Source: Paenibacillus chibensis
GTDB taxonomy: Bacteria > Bacillota > Bacilli > Paenibacillales > Paenibacillaceae
Direction: 5' to 3'
Assembly: GCF_004001045.1 (NCBI RefSeq)
Contig: NZ_BIMK01000040.1
Span: forward strand, 1-61,898
DNA length: 61,898 nucleotides
Under the pieces are notes generated by a model. The model made no database searches. It saw nothing but the letters and a program-made list of their open reading frames with translations, and was not told the origin of the DNA. Made by a program: the position numbers and the translations under genes. This document shows positions 34,396 through 44,207 of this stretch, in pieces; the stretch's first letter is position 1; each line of letters begins with the position of its first letter.

Positions 34396-37300
34396 CCTGA
34401 AGCTCCTCCTTCGATTTAAACAGCTCTCGAATTGCCTTCAAGAATTGCTCCAGCAAACCCAGCAGCTGCCCGTCATCGAGCCCCTTACCCTTGATTCGGA
34501 TCGACAAATGGGACTCCTGCTCAAATTGTACACGTCTTTCGAACTTATTGCCAACCTGGGCCAGCTTCGACGTGCTAAGCTTCTTCTCTTGTCCTTCATA
34601 AAACTTCAGCACGAGATCATCGCCGCGCCGGGTAATCGAGTCGATGCCGTACATTTTTCCGTATATTTTGAGGCGTGCGACCGTCAGCAGATTGACGACT
34701 GCGGCAGGCAGCTCTCCGAAGCGGTCGAGCAGCTCATCCTCGAGCTCCCGTTCATCGTTGAACGTTCCGACCGCCGCCACTTTTTTATAAATTTCGATCT
34801 TCTGAATGCTGTCATAAATATAATCGGCCGGCAAATACGCATCGATGCCGATGTCGATCATCGTGTTCCAAGCCTTCGAAGGCTCTTCCTTTTCGCCGAG
34901 CATGGAGACCTTGCGTTTCTTGATCTCTTCCGCAAGCATTTGCGAATACAGGTCAAAGCCGACAGAGGCAATAAAGCCGTGCTGCTCCGCCCCGAGCAGG
35001 TTCCCTGCGCCGCGGATGGACAAGTCGCGCATCGCGATCTTGAAGCCGGAACCGAGCTCCGTGAATTCCTTGATGGACTGCAGCCGCTTCTCCGCCACTT
35101 CGGTCAATACCTTGTCCCGCTGGTAGGTGAAATACGCATACGCGATCCGGTTGGACCGGCCTACGCGGCCGCGCAGCTGATACAGCTGGGACAGGCCCAT
35201 TTTATCCGCATCATGCACGATCAACGTGTTGACGTTCGGGATGTCCACCCCGGTTTCAATGATGCTCGTGCTGACGAGTACATCGTATTCACCGTCGAGG
35301 AAATCGAGAATAGTCTTCTCAAGCTCCGATTCGGACATCTGTCCATGACCCACGCCGACTCTTGCCTCAGGGACAAGCGCCGTGATCTGGCTTGCCATTT
35401 CCTGAATGCCCTGAACCCGGTTGTACAGATAGTACACCTGTCCGCCGCGCGCCAGCTCGCGCTCGATCGCCTCGCGCACGAGCGTCTGACTGTACTCCAC
35501 GACATAGGTTTGCACAGGAAAACGATTTTCCGGCGGAGTTTCGATGACCGACAAATCACGCACGCCCAGCATCGACATATGCAGCGTACGCGGAATTGGC
35601 GTCGCCGTCAGGGTGAGCACGTCGACATTCGTTTTCAGCTTCTTCAGCTTTTCCTTGTGCGTCACGCCAAAGCGCTGCTCCTCGTCCACGATGAGGAGTC
35701 CCAAATCCTTGAAGATTAAATCCTGGGAGAGCAGGCGGTGAGTACCGATGACGATGTCCACGGTTCCCTGGCGGATGCCCTTAATCGTCTCGTTTTGCTC
35801 CTTGCGGGAGCGGAAACGGCTCAGCACCTGAATATTGATCGGATATCCGGAAAAACGCTCTCGGAACGTCTCGTAATGCTGCTGCGCCAAAATGGTCGTT
35901 GGTACGAGAACCGCAACCTGTTTGCCTTCCATGGCCGCCTTGAAGGCCGCCCGGATGGCCACCTCTGTTTTGCCGTAACCTACGTCTCCGCACAGCAGCC
36001 GGTCCATCGGACGATTCTGCTCCATGTCTTTCTTGATTTCCTCGATGGCGCGCAGCTGATCCCGCGTCTCATCATACGGGAACATCTCCTCGAATTCGCG
36101 CTGCTCGGCCGTATCCTTTTCAAAGCCAAATCCCGTCGTCGACTGGCGCTCCGCGTACAGCTTAATAAGATCGTCGGCGATATCCTGCACGGATGAACGG
36201 ACTTTGCTTTTGACCTTATTCCACTCGTTGCCGCCAAGCTTATATACTTTGGGCTCCTTGTCCTCGGAACCGACATATTTCTGGATCAGATCGATTTGTT
36301 CAATCGGTACGGACAGCTTGTCGCCGCCGGCGTAAAGAATATGCATATAATCTTTATGGATGCCGTTGATTTCCAGGGTGCCGATCCCCATATATTTACC
36401 GATCCCGTGATTTTGGTGGACGACGTAATCTCCCACCTTCAGCTCGGTATAGCTCTTGATGCGTTCGGCATTGTCGATGTTCTTGCCCAGCTTGCGGATT
36501 TTACGCTGTTTCTGCGAGAACATTTCGCCTTCGGTAATGACGGCCAGATGAATGGAAGGCATTTCGAAACCGGTCTGGAGGTTACCCTGCAGCATCACCG
36601 GCTCATCAATGTTATAGTCCTGCAGCACGCGCCGCATCCGGTCCAGCCGCTCCTCGCCGCTTGCGAGCATAATGACCTGGACGCCGGACTTATGCCAACG
36701 CTCCATTTCGGATTTGAGCACGTTCATTTGTCCATGAAAATCCTGCATTCCGCGGCTAATGAAGTTCAGAATGTTTTGCGGCTGGGTATGCGGCACCTGA
36801 CGCAGGAAAATGGACATGAATACCGTCTGGAACGGACGGTGGTAGAGGACCGTTTCATTTTCCACCGATAAATGAAGCTGCGGTAACGTTTTACCGTTCT
36901 GAAGCAGATGCAGGTTCCACTCCGACTCATCACGCTCCAGTTGTCTTGCCGTCTCCAGGAGACGGGCGGGCTCATCCAGAATCAGTACCGTATCCTTCGG
37001 CATGTAATCATATAACGTTTTGCGCTCCGGATAGAGGAGAGATATATATTTATAGATTTCAGGAAAATAGACCTGCTCGCGCAAAAGCTCCATTTCCCGG
37101 TTCATTTCTTCCGTCAGGCGAAGCTTGGCTTGGCGGTCGGTCATTTTGCCGAGCTGCTCCTCCAGCAAATGCCCTGCAGCCTCCGCGGCCTGCACCAGCC
37201 GGTGCTGATCGGCAATGATTTCCTTGCACGGCGTAATGTTCACTTCTTTGACCTTATCAATCGAACGCTGATCCGCGGGGTCGAAGGTGCGGATCGAGTC

Positions 37301-37906
37301 CACCTCGTCGTCAAACAGCTCCACACGGAATGCCAACTGCGAGGTCATCGGGTAGAAATCGATGATTCCGCCTCGCAGGCTCATCTCGCCTTTGCCTTCC
37401 ACGCGCTCCACACGCTCATAACCCATTTCAATCATGCGGGCCATGAATTCATCCACGCTCAGCGTGCCGCCGTCTTCAATGCGAATCCGTGCGCTTCTCA
37501 TGACTTCCGGCGCAGGCAGAAACCGGCGCACCCCCGAAAAAGGTGCCACCACGACGCCCGAAAAGCCCTGGGCACATTTCATCAGCACATCGATGCGCTG
37601 AGCCAGGGTTTCCGGACTGGAGACGGCTGACTCCGCAGCTACCAGTTCATTCGCCGGATACAGAAGAACCTGCTCGGGTGTAAGCGCTTCCTGTAAATCC
37701 TCCGCGATTTTTTGTGCGGAAAACATATTATGGGTCACAATCAGCATCGGACGTTTCACTTCTTCAAACAACGCCGCCAGCATGATCTGCCGCGCAGAGC
37801 CCGACAAGCCGGACACCAGCTGTTCTTTCATTCCGGCCTTCACGCCGGCCATAACGGACTGTAGATCCGGATCTTTGGAAAACGCTTCTATAAGTGCTTG
37901 TAACAA
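34382..37906 (-). CDS. mfd: Transcription-repair coupling factor Mfd
   Basis: Removes RNA polymerase stalled at DNA damage and recruits UvrA. About 1174 residues: UvrB-homology region, the RNA-polymerase-binding CarD-like domain (VGDYVVHQNHGIGKYMG), a RecG-type helicase with Walker A GDVGYGKTEVA and DEEQRFGV, and the C-terminal TRCF domain. I prefer a TTG at 37906 with GAGAGGTG six bases upstream; the ATG six codons earlier (37924) has no ribosome site. The 3' end is coupled to prsA. Confidence 0.95.
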   Translation of the reverse strand: MLQALIEAFSKDPDLQSVMAGVKAGMKEQLVSGLSGSARQIMLAALFEEVKRPMLIVTHNMFSAQKIAEDLQEALTPEQVLLYPANELVAAESAVSSPETLAQRIDVLMKCAQGFSGVVVAPFSGVRRFLPAPEVMRSARIRIEDGGTLSVDEFMARMIEMGYERVERVEGKGEMSLRGGIIDFYPMTSQLAFRVELFDDEVDSIRTFDPADQRSIDKVKEVNITPCKEIIADQHRLVQAAEAAGHLLEEQLGKMTDRQAKLRLTEEMNREMELLREQVYFPEIYKYISLLYPERKTLYDYMPKDTVLILDEPARLLETARQLERDESEWNLHLLQNGKTLPQLHLSVENETVLYHRPFQTVFMSIFLRQVPHTQPQNILNFISRGMQDFHGQMNVLKSEMERWHKSGVQVIMLASGEERLDRMRRVLQDYNIDEPVMLQGNLQTGFEMPSIHLAVITEGEMFSQKQRKIRKLGKNIDNAERIKSYTELKVGDYVVHQNHGIGKYMGIGTLEINGIHKDYMHILYAGGDKLSVPIEQIDLIQKYVGSEDKEPKVYKLGGNEWNKVKSKVRSSVQDIADDLIKLYAERQSTTGFGFEKDTAEQREFEEMFPYDETRDQLRAIEEIKKDMEQNRPMDRLLCGDVGYGKTEVAIRAAFKAAMEGKQVAVLVPTTILAQQHYETFRERFSGYPINIQVLSRFRSRKEQNETIKGIRQGTVDIVIGTHRLLSQDLIFKDLGLLIVDEEQRFGVTHKEKLKKLKTNVDVLTLTATPIPRTLHMSMLGVRDLSVIETPPENRFPVQTYVVEYSQTLVREAIERELARGGQVYYLYNRVQGIQEMASQITALVPEARVGVGHGQMSESELEKTILDFLDGEYDVLVSTSIIETGVDIPNVNTLIVHDADKMGLSQLYQLRGRVGRSNRIAYAYFTYQRDKVLTEVAEKRLQSIKEFTELGSGFKIAMRDLSIRGAGNLLGAEQHGFIASVGFDLYSQMLAEEIKKRKVSMLGEKEEPSKAWNTMIDIGIDAYLPADYIYDSIQKIEIYKKVAAVGTFNDERELEDELLDRFGELPAAVVNLLTVARLKIYGKMYGIDSITRRGDDLVLKFYEGQEKKLSTSKLAQVGNKFERRVQFEQESHLSIRIKGKGLDDGQLLGLLEQFLKAIRELFKSKEELQDVVQ

Positions 37907-38144
37907 AAGGGGCACCTCTCTCATGCTAACTTTTAGGGACTTTTCAAAAAGACTGCTCTATGTTTATTCATCCATAGCCTGTTGATTCTTGTACTCATTG
38001 CCGGGTATCCGAAATTTTACCATAAAAATGGTTCGATGTTGCGATTCTTTCTTTTCCTTGTACAAAGAATCCTCAGGGAATACCGAAAAGAAGCCTCAGC
38101 AAACCGCCAAGGCCCCAAAAACGAAGGGTATCCCGATCGTAACG

Positions 38145-38375
38145 TTATTGCAGCGGACTTGTTACCAAGCTCAGCTCCGGATTCTGTTCCAGTGCCTCTC
38201 TGCAGTAATCGCAGATCACTTTTACCGTCATATCTCCGCTTAAATCATACGCTATTATATCTCTACGTTCCGCAGGGGTCAAGGAATGAAGCCCCAGCTG
38301 CATGTCGGTCACTTGGGCCGAATCAATACTTCCTAGCGGCGTGCGGCAGTGTCGGCAGATATAATTTATAGCCAT
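38145..38375 (-). CDS. fin: Anti-sigma-F factor Fin
   Basis: A 76-residue zinc-finger protein with two CxxC pairs (YICRHCRTP and VICDYCREA). Fin inhibits sigma-F late in the forespore so that sigma-G can take over. Position between pth and mfd matches B. subtilis yabK. The Pro/Leu-containing C-terminal extension is short. No promoter could be assigned with confidence in the 90 bases upstream. Confidence 0.9.
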   Translation of the reverse strand: MAINYICRHCRTPLGSIDSAQVTDMQLGLHSLTPAERRDIIAYDLSGDMTVKVICDYCREALEQNPELSLVTSPLQ

Positions 38376-38466
38376 CTTATGCCTCCTGAAGGTGTTTTAT
38401 ACCCTCATTATGCCCTTTATCCGCCAGATTTAGCCCTGGCTCCGCAGCAGTCCCCCATTTTTTTGC

Positions 38467-39027
38467 CTACCCGTTAAACTTCGCCATCGTTTGCTCATAC
38501 GTATGACCGAGACTGAATTCAGCGGCGTCGCATGCATGCTCGATCATTCGTTCAAGGGGCTCCTTTTCCTTTTTGGGAAAAGCGGACAAGACATAATCCA
38601 CAACAGCAAAGCCCGGCTCCGGACGCGAAATCCCCATGCGGATGCGGTTGAACACCTGCGTTCCCGTATGCTGAATGATCGACTTGATGCCATTGTGGCC
38701 GCCGGCGCTGCCCTGATATCGCAGACGAATTTTGCCGATCTCCGTATCCAGGTCATCATACACGACGATCATATCTTCCAATTTGACCTTGTAATAATCC
38801 ATATAGGCACGCACGGCTTCGCCTGATAGATTCATGTAAGTCATCGGCTTGATGAGCACGACCTTGTCCGTTCCGATAAAGCCTTCACCGATCAGGGCTT
38901 TGCATTTGCTCGGACCAAAGCTGATTCCATGTCTCTTTGCCAAAGCGTCGAGCATCATAAATCCGACATTATGGCGAGTCTTCTCGTAATTTGAACCGGG
39001 ATTCCCGAGTCCGACAATCCATTTCAT
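38467..39027 (-). CDS. pth: Peptidyl-tRNA hydrolase
   Basis: Recycles peptidyl-tRNA from stalled ribosomes. The 186 residues start WIVGLGNPGSNYEKTRHNVGF in two motifs, with the catalytic His in KTRHNVG, MTYMNLSG, and DDLDTEIGKIRLR. Length and all active-site residues fit. Known as spoVC in B. subtilis. Good GGAGG ribosome site. Confidence 0.96.
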   Translation of the reverse strand: MKWIVGLGNPGSNYEKTRHNVGFMMLDALAKRHGISFGPSKCKALIGEGFIGTDKVVLIKPMTYMNLSGEAVRAYMDYYKVKLEDMIVVYDDLDTEIGKIRLRYQGSAGGHNGIKSIIQHTGTQVFNRIRMGISRPEPGFAVVDYVLSAFPKKEKEPLERMIEHACDAAEFSLGHTYEQTMAKFNG

Positions 39028-39061
39028 GTTGATTCTATTCCTCCAGGCCGCATGATATGGC

Positions 39062-39103
39062 GAGAAGGGTTATATTTCCCTTGGCGGGAAACATAACCCT
39101 CTC
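39062..39103 (-). other. Hairpin between prs and pth
   Basis: A long imperfect stem, GAGGGTTATGTTTCCC with GGGAAATATAACCCTTCTC in two parts, has a 5-base loop but no T run. It may be a partial terminator, a processing site, or a 3' stabiliser for prs. Confidence 0.45.
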
Positions 39104-39125
39104 TGCACTTTTCTATCGAGTAAAC

Positions 39126-39145
39126 GCAAGTTCACGAGAACTTGC
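39126..39145 (-). terminator. Weak terminator-like hairpin after prs
   Basis: A perfect 8-bp stem, GCAAGTTC with GAACTTGC, has a four-base loop, followed by only three Ts. It is 15 bases after the prs stop. Confidence 0.4.
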
Positions 39146-39159
39146 CCCACTCCATAGCT

Positions 39160-40113
39160 CTATTCGATTTCAAACAGCTTGCTGATCGACAGTTCTTCAT
39201 GAACCCGGATAATCGCTTCGCCCATAAGCGGAGCTACCGAAAGCACTTTAATTTTGTTGCTAGGGTCAGGATGCATGATCGGAATGGTATCCGTCACAAT
39301 CACTTCACTCAGCGGAGAGTTTTCAAGACGTTCCATCGCCGGTCCGGAGAATACCGGATGCGTACAGCAGGCGTAGACTTCCTTCACGCCGCCTTCCATC
39401 AGTGCGTTGGCACCCAGGACGATCGTTCCGGCTGTGTCGATGATATCATCGATCAGAATCGCGGTTTTGCCTTCGATGTTCCCGATGATGTTCATGACTT
39501 CACTCACATTTGGTTCCGGACGGCGCTTGTCGATGATCGCGAGCGGCGCATTCAGGAAATCCGCCAGCTTTCTGGCACGTACCACGCCGCCATGGTCAGG
39601 CGATACGACGACCGGATTTTCGATCTGCTTGGAACGGAAATACTGTGCCAGAATCGGCACGCCCAGCAAATGATCCACCGGAATATCGAAAAAACCTTGA
39701 ATCTGCATCGCATGCAAATCCATCGTGATGACACGATGCGCACCCGCTTTTTCAATCAGGTTCGCCACCAGCTTCGCCGTGATCGGATCGCGGGAACGGG
39801 CCTTGCGGTCCTGACGCGCATAACCGTAGTAAGGAATAACCACGTTAATGCTTTTCGCGGAAGCGCGTTTCAAGGCATCGACCATGATGAGCAGCTCCAT
39901 CAAATTGTCGTTAACCGGCCCGCAGGTAGACTGCACTACGTACACATGGCAGCCGCGAACGCTCTCATTCAGTTTTACCTGAATTTCGCCGTCGCTGAAG
40001 CTGGTCGTATGAGAATCGCCCATAGGAATTCCGATGTAATCAGCAATTTGCTGCGCGAGCTTCGGATTGGAGTTACAAGTAAAAATCTTTAATTTCGAAT
40101 CACAATAAGTCAT
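39160..40113 (-). CDS. prs: Ribose-phosphate pyrophosphokinase
   Basis: Makes PRPP from ribose-5-phosphate and ATP for purine, pyrimidine, NAD, His and Trp synthesis. The 317 residues carry FSDGEIQVKLNESVRG, PYYGYARQDRK, DLHAMQIQGFF, SPDHGG, and the PRPP loop DDIIDTAGT. It follows glmU by about 100 bases, as in B. subtilis. Its product feeds nadC, hpt, purR (as ligand) and folP-side reactions encoded nearby. Confidence 0.97.
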   Translation of the reverse strand: MTYCDSKLKIFTCNSNPKLAQQIADYIGIPMGDSHTTSFSDGEIQVKLNESVRGCHVYVVQSTCGPVNDNLMELLIMVDALKRASAKSINVVIPYYGYARQDRKARSRDPITAKLVANLIEKAGAHRVITMDLHAMQIQGFFDIPVDHLLGVPILAQYFRSKQIENPVVVSPDHGGVVRARKLADFLNAPLAIIDKRRPEPNVSEVMNIIGNIEGKTAILIDDIIDTAGTIVLGANALMEGGVKEVYACCTHPVFSGPAMERLENSPLSEVIVTDTIPIMHPDPSNKIKVLSVAPLMGEAIIRVHEELSISKLFEIE

Positions 40114-40221
40114 AGAATAAAAACCCTCCGTGCTGGTTCATTGAAATTCATGCCTGTCTCCATTGCCGTTTGAACAATGTTCGTTTCCTATTACTATTTA
40201 ATCATCCTTTGGACGTGAAAG

Positions 40222-41613
40222 CTACTTCTTGTCTTTTTTTGCCTTTGCGCGGGCGCGGATTTTCTCTGCATATCCCGGTTTGTTCTCTTGACGCTGTCTG
40301 GCGATTGCCAGATCATTCTCAGGCACGGACTGCGTAATGGTCGAGCCGGCAACCACGTAGGCACCTTTTCCAACCGTCACAGGGGCAATCAGATTCACGT
40401 TGCTGCCGATAAAAGCATCATCTTTGATATCCGTTACGAACTTATTATACCCATCGTAGTTGACAGTTATCGCTCCGCAGCCGACATTGACGTTTTTGCC
40501 TACGTTCGCGTCACCGATGTAGCTGAGATGAGACACCTTGGAACCGTTATCGATCTTGGCATTTTTAATCTCCACGAAATCGCCGACCTTCACGTCTTCG
40601 CCGAGGCACGCCTTCGGACGCAGATATGCAAAAGGACCGACAGTGGTACGGCTACCGACTTCGGCCTGATCGAGCACGGAATGCTTGATGGCGACGCCGT
40701 CGCCAATTACGGAATCCTTGATATCGCTTTGCGGTCCGATGTGGCAGTCTTCACCGATCACGGTGCTGCCCTTCAGCACGGTACCCGGATGAACAACGGT
40801 ATCGGAACCTATGGTTACGTCTGCGCCAATATACGTAGAAGCCGGATCAATGATCGTTACCCCGTTCAGCATATGGCGTTTGTTGATGCGCTCGCGCATC
40901 AGCCGTTCTGCTTCCGAGAGGGCCAGACGGTCATTCACGCCGATGGATTCTGCATAGTCCTCGGTCATGTGTCCCAGAACCGTCTCATTTTGATTCACCA
41001 GAATGCCGATGACATCGGTCAAATAATATTCCTGCTGCACGTTCTGGTTGGTTACCTTCTCCAAGGCTGCGAACAGCTTGGCATTATCAAAGCAGTAAGT
41101 ACCTGTATTAAATTCACGAACGGCATCCTCTTCCGGCGAGCAGTCCTTCTGTTCGACGATGCGAAGAACACTGCCATCCTCGCTGCGGATGACGCGTCCG
41201 TAGCCCTTTGGATTTTCCGTATACGCAGTGAGTACCGTTGCGGCCGCATGGTTGCTTTCATGAAGCTCGGTCAGAGCCTCCAGCGTTTCGGCGGTCACAA
41301 GTGGGGTATCTCCGCAAATCACAATGGTGGAGCCTTGCTCCGAGCCCAGCAGATCCTTCGCCATTTTGACGGCATGACCTGTTCCGAGCTGCTGCTCCTG
41401 CAGTACATATTCAGCGGTCTCACCCAGATAAGATTGGACAGCTTCCGCGCCGTGTCCTACAATAACAACGCTGCGCTCACAGTTGACTTGTTTCACCGTA
41501 TCCAGCACATGCCCTACCATAGGCTTTCCACAGACGGGGTGCAGCACTTTGTACAGTTTCGATTTCATTCGTTTACCCTGCCCTGCGGCAAGAACAATCG
41601 CCATTCTTTTCAA
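40222..41613 (-). CDS. glmU: Bifunctional N-acetylglucosamine-1-phosphate uridyltransferase / glucosamine-1-phosphate acetyltransferase
   Basis: Makes UDP-GlcNAc for peptidoglycan and teichoic acids. The 463 residues comprise the uridyltransferase domain (VLAAGQGKRMKSKLYKV, GDTPLV) and a left-handed beta-helix of hexapeptide repeats with the C-terminal acetyltransferase site. Start is a TTG at 41613: AGGAGGTC lies seven bases upstream, while the ATG three codons later would be too far. The upstream frame extends 34 further codons without support. Confidence 0.96.
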   Translation of the reverse strand: MKRMAIVLAAGQGKRMKSKLYKVLHPVCGKPMVGHVLDTVKQVNCERSVVIVGHGAEAVQSYLGETAEYVLQEQQLGTGHAVKMAKDLLGSEQGSTIVICGDTPLVTAETLEALTELHESNHAAATVLTAYTENPKGYGRVIRSEDGSVLRIVEQKDCSPEEDAVREFNTGTYCFDNAKLFAALEKVTNQNVQQEYYLTDVIGILVNQNETVLGHMTEDYAESIGVNDRLALSEAERLMRERINKRHMLNGVTIIDPASTYIGADVTIGSDTVVHPGTVLKGSTVIGEDCHIGPQSDIKDSVIGDGVAIKHSVLDQAEVGSRTTVGPFAYLRPKACLGEDVKVGDFVEIKNAKIDNGSKVSHLSYIGDANVGKNVNVGCGAITVNYDGYNKFVTDIKDDAFIGSNVNLIAPVTVGKGAYVVAGSTITQSVPENDLAIARQRQENKPGYAEKIRARAKAKKDKK

Positions 41614-41724
41614 GGGTCTTGACCTCCTACTCTTGAACTCACTACTGAATATATCGTATTCTACGCAAAAAGAAAAGAGAGCCATAGTCCTGGCTCTCTT
41701 TTCCTTGAACCCCAATTGTAAAGC

Positions 41725-42009
41725 TTAAGCGCCTTCCTCAATCACTTCTTCTTCATTGGCAGCGCGTTCATATTCCGCCAGAACAGCCGTTTGGATCTTC
41801 TCCCGAGTACCGGAAGAGATCGGATGGGCGATGTCGCGGAATTCTCCGTCAGGAGTACGCTTGCTCGGCATAGCAACGAACATTCCATTGTTTCCATCGA
41901 TGACCCGAATATCATGAACCACAAATTCGTTATCAATGGTAATGGATGCGATTGCTTTCATTCTCCCCTCAGAGTTGACTCGGCGGAGTCTGACATCCGT
42001 AATTTGCAT
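41725..42009 (-). CDS. spoVG: Septation/regulatory RNA- and DNA-binding protein SpoVG
   Basis: A 94-residue regulator starting MQITDVRLRRVNSEGRMKAI, with the DNA/RNA-contacting tail of the SpoVG family (RTPDGEFRDIAHPI). In Bacillus it affects septation and cortex synthesis. AGGTGGTG precedes the ATG; the open frame four codons upstream has no better site. A sigma-H promoter is directly upstream. Unlike B. subtilis, no yabJ gene lies between purR and spoVG. Confidence 0.96.
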   Translation of the reverse strand: MQITDVRLRRVNSEGRMKAIASITIDNEFVVHDIRVIDGNNGMFVAMPSKRTPDGEFRDIAHPISSGTREKIQTAVLAEYERAANEEEVIEEGA

Positions 42010-42050
42010 GTGTGTCACCACCTTTTTCCATCAGAGACTTGGGTAGTATA

Positions 42051-42075
42051 ATTCCACACAGCGAAGCGAAATCCT
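42051..42075 (-). promoter_or_regulatory. Sigma-H promoter of spoVG
   Basis: On the minus strand AGGATTT (42069-42075), 13 bases, GGAAT (42051-42055). The motif and 13-base gap agree with the well-studied B. subtilis spoVG sigma-H promoter. The A+T-rich upstream stretch could serve AbrB binding, as known for that promoter. Confidence 0.85.
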
Positions 42076-42202
42076 CTTTTTTGGGGCAACAAAATGTCCT
42101 AAATTCAGGAATTTTTTTATAAGATTGAAAATGTCGACAGACTTCGGAACTATTCGCCGATAAAAGATTTTAATCGACAAAATTTGCAGCATCCACCAAC
42201 AT

Positions 42203-43033
42203 TTATCGTTTGTTAAAATAGTTTCCGGGATTGACGTCAATTTCCTTCGATTTCGAATCGACCCCTGTCAGGGTCGCCAGCGAAACGTAATCATGAAGTA
42301 AACGCTCCTCCGACTCCACGGCTCCCGACTCGACCAAAACACCGACGCCTGCCACTTCCGCATCAAATTCAGCCAGCAGGTCCACCATGCCTTGAATCGT
42401 CCCGCCCGCCTTCATGAAGTCATCCACGATCAGGACTTTGGATTTCTCCTTCAGCGCGCGGCGCGACAGAGACATCGTATGGATGCTCTTATGTGAACCG
42501 GACACATAGTTGATGCTTACCGCCGAACCTTCCGTCACCTGATGGTCCCTCCGAACCAGAACAACCGGCAGGTTCAGCTGGGCTCCGGTCGCATAGGCCA
42601 AAGGAATGCCTTTGGTTTCCACCGTCATGACCACATCGATTTCCTGATCGCCAAAGACGGTGGCGAAAATTTTGCCCGCTTCGTTCATCAGCGACGGCTG
42701 CCCCAGCAGATCAGACATGTACAAATATCCGCCCGGAAGAATCCGGTCCTTCTGCTGCAGCTGGCTGCACAGCTCCTGAGCAAACACGAGAGCCCGCTCC
42801 TTCGGGATCTTGGGAATAAACTTGACCCCACCCGCAGCCCCGGCCAGCGTCAGCAGTTCTCCCATGCCCTCGTCCTCGAACACTTCCTTGATAATGACCA
42901 GATCCTCGCTGATGGAGGATTTGGCGGCCCCGTACCGGTCAGCGAACGTGGTAAGCGGGATTAATGTATGGGGTCTGGACAGCAGATACTGGGTCATCTC
43001 AACCAGACGCGCGCTTCGCTTTAACTTTTTCAC
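42203..43033 (-). CDS. purR: Purine operon repressor PurR
   Basis: Represses purine genes when PRPP is low. The 276 residues have an N-terminal winged helix (RLVEMTQYLLSRPHTLIPL) and a phosphoribosyltransferase-like domain with the PRPP loop VLIVDDFMKAGGT. Start is a GTG with GAGGAG six bases upstream. It is preceded by a 170-base A+T-rich region between ispE and purR. The prs gene nearby supplies its ligand PRPP. Confidence 0.95.
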   Translation of the reverse strand: MKKLKRSARLVEMTQYLLSRPHTLIPLTTFADRYGAAKSSISEDLVIIKEVFEDEGMGELLTLAGAAGGVKFIPKIPKERALVFAQELCSQLQQKDRILPGGYLYMSDLLGQPSLMNEAGKIFATVFGDQEIDVVMTVETKGIPLAYATGAQLNLPVVLVRRDHQVTEGSAVSINYVSGSHKSIHTMSLSRRALKEKSKVLIVDDFMKAGGTIQGMVDLLAEFDAEVAGVGVLVESGAVESEERLLHDYVSLATLTGVDSKSKEIDVNPGNYFNKR

Positions 43034-43202
43034 GAAAGACTCCTCGCTATCACTTATTCATTAAAAATCCAGTCCCAAAATTAAAGTCGAATGCGTAATT
43101 TCAAGACATTTTCCAATTCATTTCCTTTTATATGTGCAAAATCCGAATATTATAGTATAAATATAACATTTTTGTACGTGTTTGTACAATCCCTGGAAGC
43201 TC

Positions 43203-44057
43203 TTAGGTCAGCAGCCGCACCGCGTAAACTTCTTTGCAGAAGCCCCGCAGTCCATTGTAAATCCGCGCTACCTTCGATTCCTTATATACCAGACCAAAGA
43301 CTGTAGGTCCGCTCCCCGACATCAAGGCGCCGTCGGCTCCGAGCTTCAGCATGGCTTCCTTCAGCTGTTCCACCTGCGGATGGAGCCTAAGCGTGACATC
43401 CTCCAGCACATTGCCGAGACCGGCGCATACCGCGCCGAAATCGCCCGCTTCAATCGCCTGGATCATCCCGCTTGCGGACGGATGCCGTTTGACCTCTGCC
43501 GCTCTGAATTTTCCATAAACCTCGGCGGTCGATACGTTAATCGGCGGCTTGGCCAAAATCACCCAGCACTGCAGCGGATTGCTGACAGGCGTCAGCTTTT
43601 CTCCGCGGCCCGTCGCCAGGGCAGTTCCTCCCGTTACGCAGAAGGGAACATCCGAGCCCAGCTCAGCGCCCAGCTCCTGCAGCTCTGAGACCGGGATGTT
43701 TAAGTTCCACAGCCGGTTTAATCCCCGCAGTGCCGCGGCTGCATCACTGCTTCCTCCGGCCAGGCCTGCGGCTACCGGTATTTTTTTATCCAGATGGATA
43801 TGCACGCCGCTTCTGACATCATAACGGTCTTTAATCAGCTTGGCCGCCTGAAAGGCTAGGTTCTTCTCATCCAGCGGAATATATCCGGCCTGGCTCGTAA
43901 TAATGATTGTATCGCGCGGCAGTGCCGACATCTCTAAGCGATCCGCCAGGTCCACCATCGTCATGACCATTTCGACCTCGTGAAACCCGTCAGGCCGTTT
44001 ATGTAGTACGTCCAGCATCAAATTAATTTTGGCTGGCGCTTTCTCGTAAATTTTCAA
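43203..44057 (-). CDS. ispE: 4-diphosphocytidyl-2-C-methyl-D-erythritol kinase
   Basis: Kinase of the MEP isoprenoid pathway. The 284-residue GHMP kinase has KAPAKINLMLDV, the ATP loop PVAAGLAGGSSDAAA and SGSGPTVFGL. I choose a TTG start at 44057: AAGGGTGG lies nine bases upstream, and the product then begins as KIYEKAPAKINL after the initiator, matching B. subtilis IspE. The GTG three codons earlier would touch the ribosome site. Confidence 0.94.
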   Translation of the reverse strand: MKIYEKAPAKINLMLDVLHKRPDGFHEVEMVMTMVDLADRLEMSALPRDTIIITSQAGYIPLDEKNLAFQAAKLIKDRYDVRSGVHIHLDKKIPVAAGLAGGSSDAAAALRGLNRLWNLNIPVSELQELGAELGSDVPFCVTGGTALATGRGEKLTPVSNPLQCWVILAKPPINVSTAEVYGKFRAAEVKRHPSASGMIQAIEAGDFGAVCAGLGNVLEDVTLRLHPQVEQLKEAMLKLGADGALMSGSGPTVFGLVYKESKVARIYNGLRGFCKEVYAVRLLT

Positions 44058-44152
44058 GGCGTTCACCCACCCTTAAGTATCCCTCTTATCAGCTTCAAAT
44101 CATTATATCAAACTGGACCATGCAAGTCATTTCGAACCTGATTTTCGTTATG

Positions 44153-44188
44153 AAAAACGGAGATCCCCATGCAACATGGAGGTCTCCG
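44153..44188 (-). terminator. sspF terminator
   Basis: CGGAGACCTCCATG pairs with CATGGGGATCTCCG around a three-base loop and runs into TTTTTC on the minus strand. Confidence 0.9.
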
Positions 44189-44207
44189 CCGCAATTCCGT
44201 TATTCTT

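Noticed and set aside
42031..42240. Small frame in the spoVG leader
   Set aside because: It overlaps the purR 3' end and contains the sigma-H promoter; not protein-like.
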